Shown one piece after another: positions 57,037 to 64,000 of a stretch of DNA of 64,000 nucleotides. The stretch covers positions 2,199,258 through 2,263,257 of the forward strand of contig NZ_OY782578.1 in the NCBI RefSeq assembly GCF_963677945.1. The letters are read 5' to 3'. Source of the stretch: an uncultured Bacteroides sp. (GTDB lineage Bacteria; Bacteroidota; Bacteroidia; Bacteroidales; Bacteroidaceae). Position numbers and translations under genes: made by a program. The first letter of the stretch is position 1, and every line of letters begins with the position of its first letter. The notes under the pieces were generated by a model. That model was given only the letters and a program-made list of their open reading frames with translations. It had not been told where the DNA came from and did no database searches.

Positions 57037-59034
57037 ATGAAAATCATGAAGACGTTTTTTAGTCAAAGATTAACGTGCAATTCATTTCAAGGTCTGGCAT
57101 TACTTGGAATATGTTTGTTATTTCCGCTAACCATTCAGGCAGCTAAAGGGGGGAAGAAAATCAGTTCTGATTTGTTTGGACTCTTTTTTGAAGATATTAA
57201 TTATTCTGCTGATGGTGGACTTTACGCAGAGTTAGTACAAAACCGTTCGTTTGAGTATAATCCTACAGAACGCAAAGAGTGGAATCCTTTCTCTTTTTGG
57301 GAATATATCACTCCCGGATTTTCTTATGGTAAAATAAGCGTTGAAACTTCATCGCCTATTCACCCTAATAATCCTCATTACATGGTGCTTAATATTGAAC
57401 ATGTGGGGCACGAAGCCAATACTCCTGGCTTGTCTGGAGTGGGTATTAAAAACTCTGGCTTTAGTGGTATTGTGGTAAAAGCAGGCGATAAATACAACTT
57501 CTCAATGTTTGCACGTCAGCTGAGTAAAGAGCCAATAGAACTGAATATTAGCTTGCAGACTCCGAAAGGAAAAGTACTGGCTGAAACTAAAATATCCACA
57601 TCAACTGATAGTTGGAATAAATATACGGCAAGTCTGATTCCTACAGAAAGTAATGATACAGTTAGTTTAGTTGTTCTAGCTACATCTAAGGGTAAACTGG
57701 CTCTGGATGTAATTTCTTTGTTTCCTGAAAAAACATTCAAGAATCGTCCCAATGGTTTGAGGGCAGACTTGGCACAACTGCTGGCCGATATGAAACCTCG
57801 TTTTATTCGTTTTCCCGGAGGTTGCCTTTCTCATGGCGACGGTCTGGAAAATATGTACCGTTGGAAAAATACGATTGGCCCGATAGAACAGCGTAAAGAG
57901 CAACGTAATATCTGGGGATATCATCAAACAACAGGATTGGGCTATTTTGAGTATTTCCAGTTCTGTGAGGATATAGGTGCAAAACCGTTGCCAGTTTTAC
58001 CGGCTGCAGTCAGCTGCCAAAACTCTGGTGGTACATGGCGTGTAGGTGGAACCGGACAAAAAGCTATTCCGATGGATGAAATGCAGGATTATATTCAAGA
58101 AGTATTAGACTTGATAGAATGGGCTAACGGTCCCGCAACTTCTACTTGGGGAGCTAAACGTGCTGCTGCAGGGCATCCGGCTCCATTTAATTTGCAATAT
58201 ATTGGCATTGGCAATGAAGATAAAATTACTCCGGAATTTGAGGAACGCTTTAAAATGATTTTTAATGCTATTAAGGTTAAACATCCGGAAATAGAAGTCG
58301 TAGGAACTGTTGGTCCTTCTCCCGACGGTGAAGATTTTACAAAAGGATGGAAACTGGCCGATGATTTGAAAGTTCCGATAGTTGATGAACATTATTATAC
58401 TGATCCAAGTTGGTTCATTTCTCATCAAAACCGTTATGATTCGTACAAGCGTAATGCTACGGAAGTTTATCTTGGGGAATACGCTTCCTGGGGAAATAAA
58501 ATGCGCAATGCTATATCCGAAGCAGCTTATATGACGGCTCTTGAGCGCAACGGCGATGTAGTGAGAATGGCTTCGTATGCTCCTTTATTGGCAAAGAAGG
58601 ACTTCACTCAGTGGAAGACCGATATGATATTCTTTGATAATACAAGAATCAATCCAACGCCTAATTACTATGTACAAAAAATGTTTTCTGCCAATCAGGG
58701 AGATTATTATTTCGATAATGTTATTCTGAAAGATGAAAAAGATGCAAACTTAGCAGCTTCTTGTGTTCAGGATAGCAAAACCGGAGATATTATTCTGAAA
58801 ATGGTAAATTTTGGAAGTGAAAGTAAACCGATGAAAATTAATCTCAAAGGATTCGGCAACGTTCTTTCAAAAGCAGAACAGGATGTTCTTACAGGCGATA
58901 CTGAGGCTGAAAATACACTCGAAAATCCTCAGGTAGTAGTTCCTGTTAAGTCCGTTGTCAAAATAAAGAAGACATTTGATTATTCTGCTCCGGCAATGTC
59001 ATTAACAGTAATCAGAATAAAAACAAAGAAATAG
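57037..59034 (+). CDS. GH51 alpha-L-arabinofuranosidase
   Basis: Exported 665-residue GH51 enzyme, predicted to release alpha-L-arabinofuranose from arabinan or arabinoxylan by retention. A signal peptide ends at IQAAK (about residue 35). An N-terminal segment (ISSDLFGLFFEDINYSADGG) and a carbohydrate-binding-like insertion (about 80-230) precede the TIM barrel, which contains RFPGGCLSHGDGLENMYRWK. Acid/base Glu394 is in YIGIGNEDKI and nucleophile Glu481 in VYLGEYASWGN. A C-terminal beta-sandwich follows. It converges with the DUF4397-SusD-SusC genes on a shared terminator and may belong to that second PUL. Confidence 0.95.
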   Translation: MKIMKTFFSQRLTCNSFQGLALLGICLLFPLTIQAAKGGKKISSDLFGLFFEDINYSADGGLYAELVQNRSFEYNPTERKEWNPFSFWEYITPGFSYGKISVETSSPIHPNNPHYMVLNIEHVGHEANTPGLSGVGIKNSGFSGIVVKAGDKYNFSMFARQLSKEPIELNISLQTPKGKVLAETKISTSTDSWNKYTASLIPTESNDTVSLVVLATSKGKLALDVISLFPEKTFKNRPNGLRADLAQLLADMKPRFIRFPGGCLSHGDGLENMYRWKNTIGPIEQRKEQRNIWGYHQTTGLGYFEYFQFCEDIGAKPLPVLPAAVSCQNSGGTWRVGGTGQKAIPMDEMQDYIQEVLDLIEWANGPATSTWGAKRAAAGHPAPFNLQYIGIGNEDKITPEFEERFKMIFNAIKVKHPEIEVVGTVGPSPDGEDFTKGWKLADDLKVPIVDEHYYTDPSWFISHQNRYDSYKRNATEVYLGEYASWGNKMRNAISEAAYMTALERNGDVVRMASYAPLLAKKDFTQWKTDMIFFDNTRINPTPNYYVQKMFSANQGDYYFDNVILKDEKDANLAASCVQDSKTGDIILKMVNFGSESKPMKINLKGFGNVLSKAEQDVLTGDTEAENTLENPQVVVPVKSVVKIKKTFDYSAPAMSLTVIRIKTKK

Positions 59035-59158
59035 CATTTCGTTTCTTTAAACTTAATACTCTATGGTAGAGAATTTTTCTAATCTGGTGAACAATTGATG
59101 CATGCACATTGAGTTTGAGTAATATGGTATAAATGATATAGATTTCTTCAGGGAATAT

Positions 59159-59188
59159 AAAAAGGGCATCCGAAAGGATGCCCTTTTT
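59159..59188. terminator. Bidirectional terminator between GH51 and DUF4397 genes
   Basis: A 13-bp perfect stem (AAAAAGGGCATCC / GGATGCCCTTTTT) closes on a GAAA tetraloop, with A- and T-runs on both sides. It serves both convergent transcripts. Confidence 0.93.
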
Positions 59189-59202
59189 AGAATATAATTA
59201 TT

Positions 59203-60036
59203 TTAAAGTGCGGTAAACTGTCTGGTAGAAGCTATTGGTAATGCAGAGCGCATACCACCTAATATATGGTGATATCTTCTTCCAATATATTCAGTTATAG
59301 TAGCAGTATAAGCAACATACTTTTTATTTGAATTCCAAAGCATAAGATCATCACCCATTGATCCATCGGCATTTACAACTTTAATCTTATAAATTATAGG
59401 GCAATATCCGGATGAATTAAAGAGAGATTTAACAATCTTCACAGGTTGCCAGCCAGTAGTTTCTCCAAATGAAACAGGCTTTCCAATGTTTACTAAAGTA
59501 CCGGTTCGAGGATCAGTATATTGGTACTGCAATTTCAGAGTACTGGTTGCTCCGGTTGTTTCATAAAGAAAATTGTAGAACTTTACATAACAAGTGGAGT
59601 CTGTATTCTCTGTCAGATTAGCCTGATATGGATAGCCATTATCAAAAATAATAGGATCTTTATTGAAATCGTATACAAACATGTTTTGTTTCCCTGCATT
59701 TAGTGTAACATCCTTGTCGTATACTAAAGTTAATGCAGCACTCATATACAATTTAATATTGATTTTACCAGGTTTAACTGTATAAAAACGACCTACAGAA
59801 CCATTAGGAATCGCATTATAAGTTGTCAAAGGCGCAGTTTTGTTAGCAATAGTATCGCCATTAACTACAATCTTATAAATATTGTTGGTAGTGGTGGCAG
59901 TAACAGGTACAAAGTAGTGCAGCTGGAATTCTGCCATATCTGAAATAGATTCTGTATTGTATTCTACTTCATTCTTATCGCATGATGCCGTAAGTACCAA
60001 CATCATAACCAGACTAATGTATTTTAGAATTTTCAT
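59203..60036 (-). CDS. DUF4397-like lipoprotein downstream of SusD
   Basis: Predicted lipoprotein of 277 residues (VLTASCDKNE, Cys about residue 19). The mature part is all-beta and resembles DUF4397 proteins: AEFQLHYFVPVTATTTNNIYKI, then VNGDTIANKTAPLTTY, SVGRFYTVKPGKINIKLY and VTLNAGKQNMFVYDF. A second beta region of about 120 residues follows. In Bacteroidetes such proteins are often the third gene after a SusC/SusD pair and may bind glycan at the surface. It lies 43 bp after the SusD stop on the same strand. Confidence 0.75.
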   Translation of the reverse strand: MKILKYISLVMMLVLTASCDKNEVEYNTESISDMAEFQLHYFVPVTATTTNNIYKIVVNGDTIANKTAPLTTYNAIPNGSVGRFYTVKPGKINIKLYMSAALTLVYDKDVTLNAGKQNMFVYDFNKDPIIFDNGYPYQANLTENTDSTCYVKFYNFLYETTGATSTLKLQYQYTDPRTGTLVNIGKPVSFGETTGWQPVKIVKSLFNSSGYCPIIYKIKVVNADGSMGDDLMLWNSNKKYVAYTATITEYIGRRYHHILGGMRSALPIASTRQFTAL

Positions 60037-60079
60037 ATCTTTTTATTTTTATATTTTACTTTTCTATAAAACAGATACA

Positions 60080-61963
60080 TTATTTAGAAGGAAGATCTCC
60101 CGGATAAGCAAACCAAGGAATAGAACATTGATAGTTCTCGGCAGTTCCTGAAATAGGCACTAAAGATTCTAGTGATGGTTTATTCCACATATATTCAGAG
60201 TTATACCGAGGACGAATACGATAACACGGTGCACCTTGATTTAATGTGTTGTAAGTCGTTTTTCGACCTTGAACCTGAGCTGGAGCCAGATATAATCCTT
60301 TATAGACTTTTGTAGCATCCGTATCCCATTTTTGATTAACCATAGAGAGATCCCATCCATTGCCGGATGCAGGGTATTCTCCTGTATATTTAATATCATA
60401 ATGATATTTACGCATATCTACCCAGGCTTCCAATGCTCCCCATGGATATAATGCTACCCATTTTTGCATCATGATGTGTGAAAGAGAGAAGTCGGATAAT
60501 GAAAGTCCATCTACATAAGGACCTGCTGTGTATTGTGAAGCTAAAGATGTGAATAAATTTTTAGTAATTTTATCTCCACCAACTGCCTGACCTTTTGTTC
60601 CAGGATAAATATACTTGGCAGTGAAATTCATATCAGCTTTAACACCCTCTTTAAATGCAGCAAATGCTTCGTCTTTTTTGTTTAGTTTCCAATAAGCTTC
60701 TGCTAAACAGAATTTTAATTCAGCGCAAGTCATTAGTATATATGGTGCATCATCCCGATATATCCAGCGGCCTTTACCATCTTGAACAGTACCAGTAAAT
60801 TCAGAAGTAGCATTTCTACCATAGTATGATGGAGCTGAACCTATCGGGCCACTAAAACTTGTGAAAGTACCACCATAATATTTATGAGCTTTGATACTGT
60901 CAGCATTATCCATGCTATTGTAAAGAGGATCATCAACCGTGGCAAGTTTAATTGCTACACGTGGGTCGTAATGACCTGCTACTTTTACTAAAGTATCACA
61001 AATAATCTGTTTATCAGCTAATTCGTATGGATAGTATTTGTTTCCATCAACACTGTATTTTTCTCCAGTAGTTTCATCGTATTTAGGCATTGAACCTGTA
61101 AATACTTGTACTGCATATTCGTGTTGGAAAAAATTTCTTGATAAATTGAGGCGATTTGTTCCCCAGAAATTATTATACGCTGAATAAGCAGCACTTGCTG
61201 AGCCACCGGCAACGGCTACTGCTGCGTCATCATCTGCAGATTGGAACGATTTATTGGCACAATCGATTAGTTCTTGAGCGTAATCAGTAGTGAAATTACT
61301 CTTGTTTGATAGAGAAGCCAGATTACGAACTATAACACCATAGGCAAACTTAATCCATTTTGCTTTGTCACCATTGTATATATAATCATTTGCGCTGATT
61401 TTTGTTCCGTAACTATGATTATCGGTCTTTTCAAGATATTCGATTGCCTTGTAAGCCCATTCTCTGATTTGAGGGTAAATATCTTTTTGATAATCATAAT
61501 TATGAGATAAAAGTCCATTAACAAAAGCTTCTTTCATAGGAAGATCGCAATGTTCTTTTGTTAGTTGATCCCAGGAATATGCTTTAAGGGCATAACCAAT
61601 ACCAGCTAACGTCCAGTCTTCTGCTTTAATAGATTGATTGATCATATTTTCAAGGTTCATGCCTTGAAGCCAATATGTAACACGCCAGATTTCTCCTCCG
61701 TAATCAGTTCCTGAATTGTAGTAATGATTGGCAAACGAAGTATAATAACTAGATGTAGTGCCCATCATCTGCGTAAGAGGACCCGTTGCACGTATATCCC
61801 AATACATTCCTTGATATTGTTCAATAATTCCTGCTAAGTAAAGATAGCCTTCCACATAATCAGGCGCATCTACATTTTTGTTAACATCAAGATAATCGTC
61901 GCAACTTACGTTCGTAAAGAGCATTGATGCTAACAGTATGATTGTTGATATCTTTTTTTTCAT
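60080..61963 (-). CDS. SusD/RagB-family lipoprotein (second PUL)
   Basis: Surface glycan-binding lipoprotein of 627 residues (LFTNVSCDDYLDVNKN, Cys about residue 21). It belongs to the SusD_RagB-like set with a long central region: AGIGYALKAYSWDQLTKEHCDLPMKEA near the N-terminal helices, and LMTCAELKFCLAEAYWKLNKKDEAFAAFKEGV with TPR character later. The C-terminal part (WVALYPWGALEAWVDMRKYHY) matches the family's end. Its gene follows the SusC stop by 24 bp on the same strand. It is not closely similar to the SusD protein at 32806, so the two loci bind different substrates. Confidence 0.92.
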   Translation of the reverse strand: MKKKISTIILLASMLFTNVSCDDYLDVNKNVDAPDYVEGYLYLAGIIEQYQGMYWDIRATGPLTQMMGTTSSYYTSFANHYYNSGTDYGGEIWRVTYWLQGMNLENMINQSIKAEDWTLAGIGYALKAYSWDQLTKEHCDLPMKEAFVNGLLSHNYDYQKDIYPQIREWAYKAIEYLEKTDNHSYGTKISANDYIYNGDKAKWIKFAYGVIVRNLASLSNKSNFTTDYAQELIDCANKSFQSADDDAAVAVAGGSASAAYSAYNNFWGTNRLNLSRNFFQHEYAVQVFTGSMPKYDETTGEKYSVDGNKYYPYELADKQIICDTLVKVAGHYDPRVAIKLATVDDPLYNSMDNADSIKAHKYYGGTFTSFSGPIGSAPSYYGRNATSEFTGTVQDGKGRWIYRDDAPYILMTCAELKFCLAEAYWKLNKKDEAFAAFKEGVKADMNFTAKYIYPGTKGQAVGGDKITKNLFTSLASQYTAGPYVDGLSLSDFSLSHIMMQKWVALYPWGALEAWVDMRKYHYDIKYTGEYPASGNGWDLSMVNQKWDTDATKVYKGLYLAPAQVQGRKTTYNTLNQGAPCYRIRPRYNSEYMWNKPSLESLVPISGTAENYQCSIPWFAYPGDLPSK

Positions 61964-61987
61964 AATACTTTCTGATTTATTAAAGAA

Positions 61988-64000
61988 TTATTTGAATGTT
62001 ATACTTATACCAAATGCGATACTGCGAGGATTTGGTAAAGACCAAACATCGTATCCCTCACCACCTGTACCGCCAGCAGCTGCTGATACTGTATTTCCAA
62101 CGGCATCAATGCCTGAATAATTGGTCCATGTAGCTATGTCATTTCCTACAACATAAATATTGGCATAGTCAATATGAGTTCCCTTTAACCATTTGGCAGG
62201 TATAATATATGCTAAACGAAGTTCTTGCAAACGCAGATAATTTACACCATTTTCAAGCCAGTCTTCATCATATCCCGTATAGATAGATGAGCCATAAGTG
62301 TTGTATGATACTGAAATATTGTTTTTTGTTGGATTTGCACTGTTTTCATTTCCATCTGCAAAAACTCCTTTAAAGATAACTGGACCTTTTTCGCGCATCT
62401 TAACTGATTCCCAGCTTGTTCCAGTAGACATCATACTACGTTTTGTACCGTTTACTACAGTTGCATGATACCGGCCTGCAAACATTCCTGATAGTCGGAA
62501 ACCTTTGTATGCCAAACTTGTTGTTAAGCCAAAACGAAGTTTTGGTTCACGGTCACCGATAACGCTCCATTTACTATCTACCTTTGGAAGTCCTGTTGTT
62601 GGATCTATCAAAATGTCTCCAGCTTCATTTCTTGTATATGCATTACCGGTAAGAGTAGTAATAGGATGACCAACCATAATACCATTACGTATATTTCCTG
62701 AATTCCATGTATATGCATTATAATATTCACTAACATTTTCAGGAAGATAAACAACTTTTGATTTTGTACTTGATGCATTAATTCCAACGTTCCAGCGAAC
62801 CCCATTTTGTTTACGTATAACATCAGCATCAACGTGTGCTTCCCATCCCCAAGTGTTAAATGTACCAACATTCATATTGTTTAATACGAATCCTGTTGCG
62901 TAACTTAAACGGAATCCCTGAACAATTTGGTCTGCGCAATGAGTCCAGAAATAGGAGAAGTCTGCATTAATCCGGTCGTCTAAGAAACGTCCTTCAAATC
63001 CTCCTTCATAAGATGTTGTCATTTCAGGTTTTAAATCTTTGTTTGGACCAGTATAGCCATAATGATAACCGCCACCTGTTAGTCCGGTAGTTTCTAATTG
63101 AGGATCTATCTGAAGTGGATCTGCATCCTTACCAACTTGTGCAACAGCACCACGTAACTTTAAGTAGCTGATAGTTTTATTGTCCTTCATGAAAGGAAGC
63201 TCTGTGAAAATAAATGAGCCTTCTAAAGCTGGATAGAAATAAGAGTTATTTGCTTTTGGTAGAGTTGACGACCAGTCATTTCTAGCTCTTAAAGTAACGA
63301 AAGCCATATTTTTATATCCAAATTCAGCCTGAGCTGAGATTGCCTGAACTCTACGCTTGGTAGTTGTTTTTTCTGCTGTTATTGTTGAAGGATCACAGTT
63401 ATTAATTGACTGAAAATCTACAACAGAGAACTTTGATCCGTATGAACTTAATTGAGTTACGCCATTTTCTATCTGGTGATAACCTACCTGAACAGATACT
63501 GAATATTTGCCTTTAAAAGTGTTGTTGTATCCGGCAAGGAAATTAAGAGTAGGATCAGAGAAATTTGATTTTGCAAGATTATACGTACCCACTCCACCAT
63601 TATTTTTATAATAGTATGGATGAACTGATGTTTCAAAATTCTGAGCGCCAACATCCCAACCTACTTGTGCGCGTAAAAATGCATTTTTGATAGGAGTTAG
63701 AGTTATTGCAAAATTTGAAATAAAACGGTCAGACTCATCATAATATTTATTCTTATAACTACCGAATAGTGGATTAAGAAGATCTGTATCAGTATAAAAA
63801 ATAGGTCTGCGCATGTGAGATCCATCCTCGTCTAAATAATTAGCCATGTTGTCAATAATAGGCCAACGCATAGCTAAGTACAACGGACCATCTGTTCCAC
63901 GCAGTGCTTTTGTATTAGTGGTATTGGTGTATTGCATTGACGATTCAAAGTTTAACCACTTTGTAATCTCTGCTTTTCCTGATAATGTTAAGTTCATACG
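61988..64000 (-). CDS. SusC-family TonB-dependent transporter, N-terminus outside window
   Basis: C-terminal about 670 residues of a SusC-like outer-membrane transporter; signal peptide, CarboxypepD_reg domain and plug lie beyond the right edge. Visible are barrel strands and typical blocks: KAEITKWLNFESSMQYTNT, YLKLRGAVAQVGKDADPLQ, LKPEMTTSYEGGFEGRFLDDR, INADFSYFWTHCADQIV and DWLENGVNYLRLQELRLAYI. The final strand ends SIAFGISITFK. It is paired with the SusD gene 24 bp downstream. Confidence 0.93.
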   Translation of the reverse strand, partial: RMNLTLSGKAEITKWLNFESSMQYTNTTNTKALRGTDGPLYLAMRWPIIDNMANYLDEDGSHMRRPIFYTDTDLLNPLFGSYKNKYYDESDRFISNFAITLTPIKNAFLRAQVGWDVGAQNFETSVHPYYYKNNGGVGTYNLAKSNFSDPTLNFLAGYNNTFKGKYSVSVQVGYHQIENGVTQLSSYGSKFSVVDFQSINNCDPSTITAEKTTTKRRVQAISAQAEFGYKNMAFVTLRARNDWSSTLPKANNSYFYPALEGSFIFTELPFMKDNKTISYLKLRGAVAQVGKDADPLQIDPQLETTGLTGGGYHYGYTGPNKDLKPEMTTSYEGGFEGRFLDDRINADFSYFWTHCADQIVQGFRLSYATGFVLNNMNVGTFNTWGWEAHVDADVIRKQNGVRWNVGINASSTKSKVVYLPENVSEYYNAYTWNSGNIRNGIMVGHPITTLTGNAYTRNEAGDILIDPTTGLPKVDSKWSVIGDREPKLRFGLTTSLAYKGFRLSGMFAGRYHATVVNGTKRSMMSTGTSWESVKMREKGPVIFKGVFADGNENSANPTKNNISVSYNTYGSSIYTGYDEDWLENGVNYLRLQELRLAYIIPAKWLKGTHIDYANIYVVGNDIATWTNYSGIDAVGNTVSAAAGGTGGEGYDVWSLPNPRSIAFGISITFK

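Overview
The window comes from an AT-rich Bacteroidales genome, most likely Bacteroides or a close relative. The signs are SusC/SusD pairs, hybrid two-component glycan sensing, many signal-peptide and lipoprotein glycoside hydrolases (GH), a type III glutamine synthetase, DUF5686, and promoters of the TAnnTTTG type. I did not assign a species.

Layout. (1) 1-8.7 kb: a pectin/arabinan-type enzyme cluster with a truncated GH28 polygalacturonase, GH97, a GH127/GH146-type beta-L-arabinofuranosidase, GH43 and a GH88 unsaturated glucuronyl hydrolase, then a broken small exported ORF. (2) 8.8-19.1 kb: core genes mscL, gapA, miaA, a lipid kinase, kdsA, a Crp/Fnr regulator, glutamine synthetase III, a DUF5686 outer-membrane protein and tRNA-Ser(GCT). 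(3) 19.1-19.7 kb: scrambled remnants of an ISAon1/ISL3-type insertion sequence directly after the tRNA. (4) 19.9-56.5 kb: an acyltransferase and then a large polysaccharide utilization locus (PUL). It starts with a hybrid two-component sensor, then DUF4965, a TIG/NHL lipoprotein, SusC, SusD and a BT_3987-like/DUF4973 lipoprotein. A reverse block follows (DUF4965, GH2, GH43), diverging from a long forward operon (GH76, DUF4965, GH92, GH125, mutarotase, DUF1680, GH76, GH32). (5) 57-64 kb: a GH51 arabinofuranosidase convergent with a second SusC/SusD/DUF4397 set that runs off the window.

The central PUL has the families expected for an alpha-mannan core: GH76 endo-1,6-mannanases, a GH92 alpha-mannosidase and a GH125 exo-1,6-mannosidase. 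It combines these with families that usually act on furanosides (GH43, GH32, DUF1680/GH127) and with three copies of the poorly understood DUF4964/5127/4965/1793 architecture. I infer a branched alpha-mannan carrying furanose or other decorations, for example fungal galactomannan. The exact substrate cannot be read from sequence alone.

The most unusual non-coding signal is a set of three intergenic arrays at 14.2, 36.8 and 56.8 kb. Each holds three or four copies of a locus-specific palindrome at an exact 22- or 23-bp pitch. I do not recognise them as a named element.
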